Shown here: positions 45,531 to 54,182 of the stretch, piece after piece
How the letters are laid out: every line of letters starts with the position of its first letter
Position numbering within the stretch: position 1 is the first letter of the stretch
Source of the DNA: Muricauda sp. SCSIO 64092
Lineage (GTDB): Bacteria > Bacteroidota > Bacteroidia > Flavobacteriales > Flavobacteriaceae
Reading direction: 5' to 3'
DNA: 64,000 bases
NCBI RefSeq assembly: GCF_023016285.1
Contig: NZ_CP095413.1
Coordinates: 1,984,001 to 2,048,000 of the forward strand
The notes under the pieces: generated by a model
Told to the model about the DNA's origin: nothing
Database searches by the model: none
The model's input: only the letters and a program-made list of their open reading frames with translations
Program-made: the position numbers and the translations under genes

Positions 45531-45632
45531 CCCCAGAAATGGGTGCGAAATACAACACTTTTAAAAAGTTCGGACCTGACCTGGAAGGTGATTACCATAT
45601 TTGCTGGGTAATCTTAATCAGTTCCAATAAAA

Positions 45633-46823
45633 ATGAATAGAAAAGAGTTTATTGCAGCCTGTGGTTTATTCGGCATCTCATTGCCTTTTCAATCCGTAAT
45701 CCAAGCCTGTTCCAATGATGATGAAACATCGATAACCGCGGGTAGTTTTAATGGTGCTGTCCTGATTATTGGTGCTGGGGCCGCAGGTATGGCAACGGCT
45801 TATTTGTTACAACAACAGGGTATCGAGTACCGAATTTTGGAAGCGGACGTTTCCTATGGTGGGCGTTTTCGTACCAATACCTCCTTTACGGATTTTCCGA
45901 TTTCCTTAGGAGCGGAATGGCTTCACGTTTCGGAATCAGAGCTGCCAGCAATTGTAAATGATGGTTCGGTACAAATCAATACAATGACCCAACGCTATTC
46001 TGCTTCGGATACTTATGGATATTTCAGCAATGGGGAACTGAACGTTGCTGAAGTTGGAAATGAAATCAACAGTGTTATCGACCAAAAATTTAGAAATTCC
46101 TCGTGGTTCGATTTTTTTGAGGCGTATATCGTTCCCAGTATCCGCAATAAGATGCAGTTTAACACCGAAATTGTTTCCATTGATTATTCGGGCAGCAAAG
46201 TTACGGCCCGCGACACACAGGGTTTAGCCTACGAAGCGGATAAGTTGGTACTCACCGTTCCCTTAAAAATTTTGCAGTTGGGCAAAATTGACTTTACCCC
46301 GTCTTTGCCGAACACTAAACAACGAGCCATAGCCCAGGCAAATATTTGGGGAGGTATCAAAATCTTTTTGAAGTTTTCGGAGAAATTCTATCCTACGTTC
46401 CTGGAGTTTGATGATAGCGAGACCAACGAGGGGCAACGCATCTATTATGATGCCTCCTATGCACAGAACACATCGGAAAATATTTTGGGGCTATTTGCTG
46501 TGGGAAAACAAGCCGAGCCTTACCAAAATGTAAATGGGGAAGCCCTAAGAAACTATGTTTTAAATGAATTGGATATCATTTTCAATGGGAAGGCCTCAGA
46601 AACTTTTCAGGACATCCTGGTGCAGAACTGGAACGAACAGCCCTTTGCCCGTGCCGCTTATTTGGCCGATGTAGCATCAAGTTCCACATCTAGGGCCATG
46701 GCCAAATCAATCAATGGCAAACTGTATTTTGCTGGGGATTCCTATACCGAGGAAGACGATTGGAGTGCAGTCCACGTTGCGGCCCGTTCTGCCCGGAATG
46801 CTGTTCGCGAACTGATTCGCTGA
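45633..46823 (+). CDS. Flavin-containing amine oxidase (exported)
   Basis: This 396-aa FAD-dependent oxidase has the dinucleotide-binding motif LIIGAGAAGMATAYLL (about 48-63), an IS-GAEWLHV flavin contact and the C-terminal FAD motif LYFAGDSYTEEDDWSAVHVAARSA. The N-terminus (MNRKEFIAACGLFGISLPF, then QACS) looks like a lipoprotein or Tat-like leader, so it is probably periplasmic. Substrate (monoamine, polyamine or amino acid) unknown. Confidence 0.9.
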   Translation: MNRKEFIAACGLFGISLPFQSVIQACSNDDETSITAGSFNGAVLIIGAGAAGMATAYLLQQQGIEYRILEADVSYGGRFRTNTSFTDFPISLGAEWLHVSESELPAIVNDGSVQINTMTQRYSASDTYGYFSNGELNVAEVGNEINSVIDQKFRNSSWFDFFEAYIVPSIRNKMQFNTEIVSIDYSGSKVTARDTQGLAYEADKLVLTVPLKILQLGKIDFTPSLPNTKQRAIAQANIWGGIKIFLKFSEKFYPTFLEFDDSETNEGQRIYYDASYAQNTSENILGLFAVGKQAEPYQNVNGEALRNYVLNELDIIFNGKASETFQDILVQNWNEQPFARAAYLADVASSSTSRAMAKSINGKLYFAGDSYTEEDDWSAVHVAARSARNAVRELIR

Positions 46824-46871
46824 TTCCATTTCGCATCCCACTTCGTATCTTAGGAGCTGAAAAGCTCAGGT

Positions 46872-47612
46872 ATGGCAACACCCATACACAACGAAGATCA
46901 AATCCATAAAAAGTCGGGGGGGTTCAAACGTTTTGAAAAGTATCTCGGGGAATTTGTCTATGGCGGTATTGACGGCTGCGTAACCACCTTTGCCGTGGTA
47001 GCCGGATCTGTTGGAGCCGGACTGGACAGTGCCATTATCATCATTTTAGGGTTTGCGAACTTATTGGCGGATGGATTTGCCATGTCCGTTGGGGCCTACC
47101 TCTCCACCAAATCGGAACAGGACAATTACAACAAGCACAAACAGGTGGAATATTGGGAAGTGGAGAACCTTCCAGAGCTTGAAAAAGAGGAAATTCGCGA
47201 AATCTATGCCGCCAAGGGTTTTAAAGGGGCGTTATTGGATCAAGTGGTGGAAGTACTAACACGCGACAAGGAGGTTTGGGTAAACACCATGATGAAGGAA
47301 GAGTTGGAAATGATTAAGGAAGAACGCTCACCCTTTTGGATTGGGGCAACCACCTATATGTCCTTTATCTTGATCGGTGTAATCCCCTTGTTCATTTATG
47401 TGGTGGATTACATCTCTCCACTGGATAAAAACCTATTTCTGATCTCCTCCATTTTAACCGCAATCGGTTTTATACTCATTGGATGGTTAAAGACCTATGT
47501 AAATCAAACCCCGATACTCAAAGGAATTTTGGAAACCCTTGTTTTGGGGGGAATCGCAGCAGTGGTGGCCTATTTTGTGGGTGACTTTTTGGAACAATTG
47601 ATCGTTGGATAA
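46872..47612 (+). CDS. VIT1/CCC1-family iron or manganese transporter
   Basis: This 246-aa membrane protein has the family motif YGGIDGCVTTFAVVAGSVGAGLDS in helix 1, GFANLLADGFAMSVGAYLSTKSE in helix 2, a cytoplasmic charged metal-binding segment (about 95-150), and three further helices. It probably exports Fe(II) or Mn(II) out of the cytoplasm. The small helical gene at 47623 follows at once and is likely in the same operon. Confidence 0.92.
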   Translation: MATPIHNEDQIHKKSGGFKRFEKYLGEFVYGGIDGCVTTFAVVAGSVGAGLDSAIIIILGFANLLADGFAMSVGAYLSTKSEQDNYNKHKQVEYWEVENLPELEKEEIREIYAAKGFKGALLDQVVEVLTRDKEVWVNTMMKEELEMIKEERSPFWIGATTYMSFILIGVIPLFIYVVDYISPLDKNLFLISSILTAIGFILIGWLKTYVNQTPILKGILETLVLGGIAAVVAYFVGDFLEQLIVG

Positions 47613-47622
47613 CAGATACAGG

Positions 47623-48099
47623 ATGAAAGCAGCCACCGTTTCCCAACTTAAAAAAGAATTACAACATCGCAGTCCAGAGGAATTATTGGAACTCTGTTTG
47701 CGATTGTCCAAATTCAAAAAGGAGAACAAGGAACTCCTTACCTACCTTCTTTTTGAGGCGGATGATGAAGCAGGATATATTGAAACCGTAAAGACCGAAG
47801 TGGATGAACTGTTCCTGGATATTAATACAAATAGCTATTTCTACATTAAAAAAAGTGTCCGTAAAATTCTAAGGGCCCTAAAAAAGTACATTCGTTATTC
47901 CGGTAACAAAGAAACTGAAGTGGTACTCCTGTTATACTTCTGTGAAAAACTCAAAAATTTCACCCCATCCATTCGCAGAAATATCACTTTAACCAATTTG
48001 TATGAACGGCAATTGGCCTATCTGGAGAAAAAAATTGCCCTCCTCCATGAAGATTTGCAATACGATTATGGTGTTCTGCTTGAAGAAATCAGACATTAG
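47623..48099 (+). CDS. Conserved helical cytoplasmic protein, unknown
   Basis: This 158-aa protein is rich in lysine and leucine helices (QLKKELQHRSPEELLELCLRLSKFKKENKELLTYLLFE). No family name was recognised. The ATG at 47623 fits better than an in-frame TTG 18 bases upstream, which overlaps the transporter gene. The ten-base gap to the VIT1-type gene suggests co-transcription. Confidence 0.75.
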   Translation: MKAATVSQLKKELQHRSPEELLELCLRLSKFKKENKELLTYLLFEADDEAGYIETVKTEVDELFLDINTNSYFYIKKSVRKILRALKKYIRYSGNKETEVVLLLYFCEKLKNFTPSIRRNITLTNLYERQLAYLEKKIALLHEDLQYDYGVLLEEIRH

Positions 48100-48165
48100 A
48101 ATTAACAAAATATTACCTATAGGTTGATTGCGAGGGGGTTATCTTGAATTCAAAATCCAACCAGC

Positions 48166-49128
48166 ATGCGAAACCTATGGCTTCTTGTCCTGTTCATCCC
48201 TTCCCTAAAGGCGTGGAGTCAACAAAATCCGGATTACGCCACCTATCATCAAGAGGTATTGACCGCCGAAGCACGAATTGCCAATCGCGACTTTAAAGGT
48301 GCACTGCAGCAACTGGAGCAGATCATGATGGACTATGATTTTGTCTTTTTAAAAGAGTACAAAATTGCATCGCAACTGGCCCTAAAAACCGGGGATACCC
48401 TAAAGACCCTCCAATTATTGGAAGGGGGGATCAAATCGGGATGGCCGCTAAAGGAAATCAAGCGAAATGCTTTCTTTAAACCCTTAAAGCGGAGTCCGTC
48501 CTGGAAAAAACTAATGAAATCATACCCTGTATTAGCCACCGAACATCAAGGGACTATTAATGGCAAACTTCGCGAAGAGGTCCATGACATGTTTAAGAGA
48601 GATCAAAAATTGGCCTTGGGTTACCTTTTTAGAATAGGTCAAAAAGCAAAGGAAAAATACGCGAACAAAAAAGTGGTCCCCCACACCAAAAAACAAATGG
48701 AGCAGTTGCGGACCATCTTGGAAATCCATGGTTATCCGGGGGAGAAGTTAGTAGGTGATGGAACCTGGATGTCCGTGATATTGTCCCATCATAATTCGGT
48801 TTCCGAAGACTTTAGCAAGCGGGATACGTTGTACGAGGCCCTTAGGCCTCAACTGCTTGTGGCCATCACCAAAGGTGAACTGAACCCGTATGAGTTTGCC
48901 CTAATTGAAGATTGGAGAATCGCCGTAAAGTATGACCGTCAAAAGGCGGGTTATGGGTATATTGAATATCTCAATAAAGATCAGCTATCCCAATCCAACG
49001 CGCTGCGAAAACAATTGAACATAAGATCAATAGCACTCCGGAACACGTTGGTCGACATCCAGAAGGAAACCTATATGGACTTTTACCTGGCCGGTTCCGG
49101 TTGGGTCAACGGAAAAATAGGGTTATAG
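48166..49128 (+). CDS. Secreted protein of unknown function, possibly DUF6624-like
   Basis: This 320-aa protein has a signal peptide (ending KAWSQ). The first half contains TPR-like helical pairs (AEARIANRDFKGALQQLEQIMMDY, LALKTGDTLKTLQLLEGGIKSGW). The second half has IQKETYMDFYLAGSGWVNGK and an EDWRIAVKYDRQKAGYGY segment seen in DUF6624-type proteins; this family assignment is tentative. It is monocistronic. Confidence 0.65.
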   Translation: MRNLWLLVLFIPSLKAWSQQNPDYATYHQEVLTAEARIANRDFKGALQQLEQIMMDYDFVFLKEYKIASQLALKTGDTLKTLQLLEGGIKSGWPLKEIKRNAFFKPLKRSPSWKKLMKSYPVLATEHQGTINGKLREEVHDMFKRDQKLALGYLFRIGQKAKEKYANKKVVPHTKKQMEQLRTILEIHGYPGEKLVGDGTWMSVILSHHNSVSEDFSKRDTLYEALRPQLLVAITKGELNPYEFALIEDWRIAVKYDRQKAGYGYIEYLNKDQLSQSNALRKQLNIRSIALRNTLVDIQKETYMDFYLAGSGWVNGKIGL

Positions 49129-49179
49129 CTATGGTCAAAACCCACACTACTTCTTTTGAAAAGGCATTAGTTTAAACAT

Positions 49180-50091
49180 ATGGATCATTACGCAACACTT
49201 AAGGACTACTGCAACGCCATAAACATTCCCTCCCCCAAATGGGAGGACTTCGATGTACGCACATTTGAAGAAAATATGAAAACTGTCGCGCACAAAATGC
49301 CCTCGTTTAAACACGAGTTCTACGCCATTGCATTAAAGCTTGGGGGCAGTGGCTATGCAAAAACCGGAAATTACTCAACAGCGGATCTTACCGCCACCGT
49401 CTTTTTCAATTCCCCTTATCAAATCATACAATGGGACATTGCACCCGATTGGAATGGTTATTACATCATATTTTCCGAAGACTTTTACCAATTTGGGCAG
49501 CCCAAAAAGAAAATCAGTACCGATTTCCCTTTTTTCTTGGTGGACAACACCATCCCTCTTGAAATCTCGGAGCAGGAGGCATCACTTTTCATCGGCACGT
49601 TTGTGGATATTTTAAGGGAGCATAAAAAAAACGATGCGACATCAAAGACCATCTGCCATTTAAATACTTCCATTCTTCTCCATAAAGTGGCCCGCCTTTT
49701 TAAGGAAAAAGTCCCTACCCGGCAACAGACCCACATCCACAGGGACAATGATTTAGCTTTGGTAAGTCGTTTTAAAACATTGGTCGAGACCAGCTTTTAT
49801 CCCGACCAAGCTTTCGAAAATGGGGAGCCCCACAAGGTACAGTTCTATGCGGACAAGTTGCATCTACACCCCAATCATTTGAATGCCGTGGTCAAACGAA
49901 TTGCTTCCCAATCCGCCTCGGAAATCATTTACAAACACATGGTTGCCCTGGCCAAATCGCGATTGCAAAATACCGAAAGGTCGGTCAAGGAAATTGCGTT
50001 TGATCTCTATTACAATTACCCCAACCACTTTGCAAATTTCTTTAAAAAACAGACGGGAATGACCCCCAATCAGTTCCGAAAGGGGCAATGA
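49180..50091 (+). CDS. AraC-family transcriptional regulator
   Basis: This 303-aa cytoplasmic regulator has an N-terminal cupin-like ligand domain and a C-terminal AraC-type DNA-binding domain (about 205-300: FYADKLHLHPNHLNAVVKRI, VKEIAFDLYYNYPNHFANFFKKQTGMTPNQFRKG). It lies upstream of, and on the same strand as, an aldo/keto reductase and an SDR, which are likely targets. Confidence 0.92.
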   Translation: MDHYATLKDYCNAINIPSPKWEDFDVRTFEENMKTVAHKMPSFKHEFYAIALKLGGSGYAKTGNYSTADLTATVFFNSPYQIIQWDIAPDWNGYYIIFSEDFYQFGQPKKKISTDFPFFLVDNTIPLEISEQEASLFIGTFVDILREHKKNDATSKTICHLNTSILLHKVARLFKEKVPTRQQTHIHRDNDLALVSRFKTLVETSFYPDQAFENGEPHKVQFYADKLHLHPNHLNAVVKRIASQSASEIIYKHMVALAKSRLQNTERSVKEIAFDLYYNYPNHFANFFKKQTGMTPNQFRKGQ

Positions 50092-50202
50092 TCACTTCTT
50101 TTTTATGGTTTCTTTGAATTCTGTACTTCCTGCTTTGAATACGATACTTTTTGGCCAAAGCCTGCCCTTAACTTTGGGATATCATTTAAAAATCAAAAAA
50201 TC

Positions 50203-51249
50203 ATGAAATACAAATTATTGGGAAATACAGGACTACGGGTCTCAGAAGTGGCCCTGGGAACAATGACCTTTGGTACCGAAGCTGGCTGGGGTGCCGATAA
50301 GGAAACCAGTAGGAAAATGTTTGACGCCTTTGTCAATGCCGGTGGTAATTTTGTGGATACCGCAAACGAAATTTATACTGGTGGGACCAGTGAAAAATTT
50401 ACTGGGGAATTTATCAAGTCGAATCGGGAATACATCGTTTTGGGCACTAAATATACGGATGCCATGCCGGGCAACGACCCGAACAGGGCCGGTAACAGTC
50501 GCAAAAATATGATGCAATCCCTGGAACGAAGCTTAAAACGTTTGGACACGGATTATGTTGATGTATTTTGGGTACACGCATGGGATTTCATGTCTCCCGT
50601 ACAAGAGGTAATGCGCGCTTTGGACGATATGGTGCGCCAGGGTAAAGTGTTATATCTCGGCATTTCGGATGCCCCGGCTTGGGTCATTTCCAAAGCCAAT
50701 ATGTACGCCCGTATGAACGGATTGACCCCTTTTGAAGCCTCCCAGATTGAGTACAGTCTCATCCAACGCACGGGAGAGCGCGATTTACTGCCCATGGCCA
50801 AAAGTGAGGGCATGACCACCTTGGGTTGGTCGCCATTGGCTTCGGGAATCTTGACCGGTAAGTACAGTCAAAAAAATGGAAAAGCCAACAACCCGGGAAA
50901 TCGAAGATTGGACACCGCTTCATTTGTAGCCCTGACCGATAGAAATTTGGCCATTGGGGATAAAGTGGTCGAAATTGCGGAACGAAACAATATCGCTCCA
51001 TCAGCCGTGGCCATTGCCTATGTAAAGCAAAAAGACATCATTCCCATTCTTGGGGGTACTAAGGCAAGCCATATTGAATCGAATCTAAGAAGTATAGATT
51101 TCGAATTGAGCGCAGAGGATATAAGGGAACTGGATGAAATCAGTGCTATGGAACTTGGGTTCCCCTATGACTTTTTGAAGAGTACACAGGCCGTAACCTA
51201 CGGTGGACAGTTTGAGAATATTGTACATAACCGTCCCTTTATGCTTTAA
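50203..51249 (+). CDS. Aldo/keto reductase
   Basis: This 348-aa NADPH-dependent enzyme has a TIM-barrel pattern: LGNTGLRVSEVALGTMTFG at the start, DTANEIYTGGTSE with the catalytic Asp, a WVHAWD strand with the active-site His, and SNLRSIDFELS near the end. The usual catalytic Tyr may be in the EIYTGG segment (commonly YG there), so activity should be treated with some caution. An SDR gene follows after 12 bases, and both lie behind an AraC regulator. Confidence 0.92.
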   Translation: MKYKLLGNTGLRVSEVALGTMTFGTEAGWGADKETSRKMFDAFVNAGGNFVDTANEIYTGGTSEKFTGEFIKSNREYIVLGTKYTDAMPGNDPNRAGNSRKNMMQSLERSLKRLDTDYVDVFWVHAWDFMSPVQEVMRALDDMVRQGKVLYLGISDAPAWVISKANMYARMNGLTPFEASQIEYSLIQRTGERDLLPMAKSEGMTTLGWSPLASGILTGKYSQKNGKANNPGNRRLDTASFVALTDRNLAIGDKVVEIAERNNIAPSAVAIAYVKQKDIIPILGGTKASHIESNLRSIDFELSAEDIRELDEISAMELGFPYDFLKSTQAVTYGGQFENIVHNRPFML

Positions 51250-51261
51250 GGAAACAGCATT

Positions 51262-51963
51262 ATGAAAACTACAACCAAAATAGCCTTGGTAACCGGTTCC
51301 AATCGTGGAATCGGTTTTGCCGTTGCCAAAGGATTATTGAAAAACGGAATCTCCGTTATTTTGACCAGCAGAAAGGAGTCTGATGGCACAGCAGCAGCAG
51401 CGAAACTGAACAGCGAAAATGTCTACCATCATTCCTTGGATGTTACCTCGCCCGAAAGCATTGACCAACTTGCCAGTTATGTGGAAAAGGAATTTGGTAG
51501 GTTGGATATTTTGGTCAACAATGCGGGCATCAATTACGACACTTGGCAAAACGTTGCCAACGCAGATTTGACCAATGTTCAGGAAACTATGGAAACCAAC
51601 GTGATGGGGCCATGGCGAATGATTCAGGCTTTTTTGCCCCTAATGCAAAAAAACAATTTTGGCCGTATCGTAAATGTGAGTAGCGGGGCCGGGGAATTGT
51701 CGGCCTTAACCGGGGGAACCCCGGGTTACAGTATTTCCAAGGTGGCACTGAACGCCTTGACCATTACCTTTGCAAGGCATCTAAAGGGGACCCATATTTT
51801 GGTCAATGCGGTTTGCCCAGGTTGGGTGCGTACAGAAATGGGCGGGAGCGGGGCCCCAAAAAGCCCAGAAGAGGGTGCTGAAACCATCGTTTGGGCAGCC
51901 TTGTTCCCCGATGATGGCCCCACGGCTAAATTTTTTCGTGATAAAAAGGAAATCCAGTGGTAA
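51262..51963 (+). CDS. Short-chain dehydrogenase/reductase
   Basis: This 233-aa NAD(P)-dependent enzyme has TGSNRGIGFAVA at about 12-23, NNAGIN at about 88-93, catalytic Ser in VNVSSGAGEL and YSISKVAL (Tyr/Lys). It resembles carbonyl reductase-like SDRs. It is co-directional with the aldo/keto reductase upstream (12-base gap), so both probably act on related carbonyl substrates. Confidence 0.92.
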   Translation: MKTTTKIALVTGSNRGIGFAVAKGLLKNGISVILTSRKESDGTAAAAKLNSENVYHHSLDVTSPESIDQLASYVEKEFGRLDILVNNAGINYDTWQNVANADLTNVQETMETNVMGPWRMIQAFLPLMQKNNFGRIVNVSSGAGELSALTGGTPGYSISKVALNALTITFARHLKGTHILVNAVCPGWVRTEMGGSGAPKSPEEGAETIVWAALFPDDGPTAKFFRDKKEIQW

Positions 51964-52168
51964 GCAGTTCCCCTGCTTTTAAAAAAGCCATACCAAAATG
52001 ACATCATTGGTTGTTTTGGGACCATTCTACCATCCCGAACCTTTACGAATACAATACATCTTTGAATTCTGTACTTCCCCCTTTGAATTGCGTAGCGCAT
52101 GCCCTATTCCCCAAGATTACTTTTACACCATAAATAATTGATAACACAGATCAGCTAAAAAAAGTAAT

Positions 52169-54088
52169 ATGAAAAAAGTAATCACAACAGCCACTATCGC
52201 CCTTGGTTTGATAGCCTGTATAAACGAAACAAAAAAAGAAGTATCAACTGAAAACGAAACAGCTATGACAACAACGCAAACTGCAACCACGATCGAGACC
52301 TCACAAATCGATGCCGTAATCAAGACCTTGTTCAATGGAGTGGATCAACGGGACTGGGAAGCCGTAAAACGGACCATGGCCGATTCCGTGTATACCGATT
52401 ACACTGCTTTGGGCGGGGATTCCGGATTCAAGACCCCAGATGAAATTTTGACCGGATGGAAGGCCTTGCTTCCCGGTTTTGAGCGAACTGTCCATCAGGT
52501 GCACAATAAAGCCATTTGGGTAGCAGGTAACCGAGCTACCGCAACCATGGACGCCATTGCCACCCACTTTTTAAACAATGACCAATGGACCGTCTTTGTA
52601 GGCTATGATACCGAGTATGTTAAGGAAAATGATGCATGGAAAATCGCGCGAATCGATTTAAGCCTGTATGATCAAAATGGGAATACGGCATTGCCTTTGG
52701 AGGCTTTGAAAAATGTGGAAAACAATCAAATTCCTGAATTGAAAAGCGCCTCCAACGCAACCCAAACAGTAGTTGAAGCATTCTTCTCAGCTTTGGAGAA
52801 TCAAAACCTTGAGGATTTGTTGGCCACTTTGGATTCCAATGTGGTTCAAAAAATGCCCCTGGCCCCAACCAACTTTCCAAAAGAACTGGTTGGTATTGAG
52901 GTCATGAAAAAACAGTACACCGGTGTTATGGACTATACACAAAGCTATCAGCGTGAGGTATTCGGCACAACGGATCCCAATACGGTTTTGGTAAAATTTG
53001 AGGGAACCATTACCACTTCCGAAGGCAAACCGTACAACAACGCCTACGTGGGTATCTATACCGTTAAGGACGGAAAAATTACTGTGTTTGTAGAACAGTT
53101 CAATCCCAATATCCTGTTGAACGGTTGGCCTGGACTGCAACCCGAAACCTATTCGGTACACGCGGCAGGTGCAAGAACGGATAGTGGTGTTATCCGGGAA
53201 GAAGTGGCCTTTAGCAGTAATGGGGTCCTTTTAAAGGGACATCTATTTTTGCCTCCCAACTTTGATGCTGCCAAAAAATATCCCGCCGCAATTGTGACCG
53301 GAAGTTGGACAAGCGTCAAGGAACAAATGCCCGATGAATATGCCAGTGTAATGGCAAAAGACGGTTTTATTACCCTGACCTTTGATTTTACCGGATTTGG
53401 CGAAAGTGAGGGCCAGCCCCGACAAGTGGAGGACTACAACTTGAAAATCGAGGATATCAAAGCTGCGGTGGATTATTTGATTCAGCATGACAATGTAGAT
53501 GGGGAAAACCTTTCCGGCTTGGGGGTTTGTGCCAGCTCGGGCTATATGGCCCACGCCACCGCCCAGGACAAGCGCATCAAAACGCTGGTTTTGGTCGCGC
53601 CATGGTTGCACAATCCGGAAATTGCCAAAATGATCTATGATTCCCGTCCGGGTGGAACAGCTGGCCTTTTGCAAGCGGCTAAGGAGGCCAAAGTCAACTA
53701 TGCGGAAACCGGTCAAATGGCGTATGTACTTGCAGCCAGCGAACTGGATCCCCTAAGTGCCATGTACGTTCCCCAAAATGCATTCGATTACTACCTAAAT
53801 CCATCCAAAGCGGCCGGTCCAAAATACGACAACCGTTTTGCCATAAGTAGTTGGGAACCTTGGTTGACCTTTGACGGTATCTCCGTGGGTAAGGACATCG
53901 TGCAACCGGTTTTTATCGTGCACAGTGAAAGTGGGGCAGTTCCCCAGGGCACCAAGGATTTCTATGGACTGCTCCCCGGGGAAAAAGACATAAAATGGCT
54001 CAATGATTACAACCAACAGCAATTGTATTTTGAGGCCGATGCCGTTAATGCAGCTATGGGTGAAGTAGTTGCCTACTTGAAAAAGTAG
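52169..54088 (+). CDS. Lipoprotein fusion: two NTF2/SnoaL-like domains and an alpha/beta hydrolase
   Basis: This 639-aa protein has a lipoprotein signal (GLIAC, C17). Two NTF2/SnoaL-like domains follow (about 48-170, with LFNGVDQRDWEAVKRTMADSV; and about 195-320, with FFSALENQNLEDLLATL). The C-terminal part (about 345-635) is an alpha/beta hydrolase of the YcjY-like type (VTGSWTSVKEQMP, FTGFGESEG, nucleophile region LGVCASSGYM, late H in VHSESGAVP). The nucleophile position carries Cys rather than Ser. The three-domain fusion is unusual. It sits alone before a terminator; a role in the neighbouring carbonyl metabolism is possible. Confidence 0.85.
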   Translation: MKKVITTATIALGLIACINETKKEVSTENETAMTTTQTATTIETSQIDAVIKTLFNGVDQRDWEAVKRTMADSVYTDYTALGGDSGFKTPDEILTGWKALLPGFERTVHQVHNKAIWVAGNRATATMDAIATHFLNNDQWTVFVGYDTEYVKENDAWKIARIDLSLYDQNGNTALPLEALKNVENNQIPELKSASNATQTVVEAFFSALENQNLEDLLATLDSNVVQKMPLAPTNFPKELVGIEVMKKQYTGVMDYTQSYQREVFGTTDPNTVLVKFEGTITTSEGKPYNNAYVGIYTVKDGKITVFVEQFNPNILLNGWPGLQPETYSVHAAGARTDSGVIREEVAFSSNGVLLKGHLFLPPNFDAAKKYPAAIVTGSWTSVKEQMPDEYASVMAKDGFITLTFDFTGFGESEGQPRQVEDYNLKIEDIKAAVDYLIQHDNVDGENLSGLGVCASSGYMAHATAQDKRIKTLVLVAPWLHNPEIAKMIYDSRPGGTAGLLQAAKEAKVNYAETGQMAYVLAASELDPLSAMYVPQNAFDYYLNPSKAAGPKYDNRFAISSWEPWLTFDGISVGKDIVQPVFIVHSESGAVPQGTKDFYGLLPGEKDIKWLNDYNQQQLYFEADAVNAAMGEVVAYLKK

Positions 54089-54112
54089 CCTTCCAAACGC
54101 ATAACAAAAGCT

Positions 54113-54157
54113 GGTCCACTGAAAAATGTAGTACCTTTTCAGTGGACTTCTTTTTTG
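54113..54157 (+). terminator. Rho-independent terminator
   Basis: Perfect arms GTCCACTGAAAA and TTTTCAGTGGAC enclose a 10-base loop with a T tract beyond. Confidence 0.9.
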
Positions 54158-54182
54158 TCCTCTTGAAACAGGATACAGAACT

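Noticed and set aside
46872..48099. VIT1-type gene and the next gene as one fused frame
   Set aside because: They are in different frames with separate starts and a ten-base gap.
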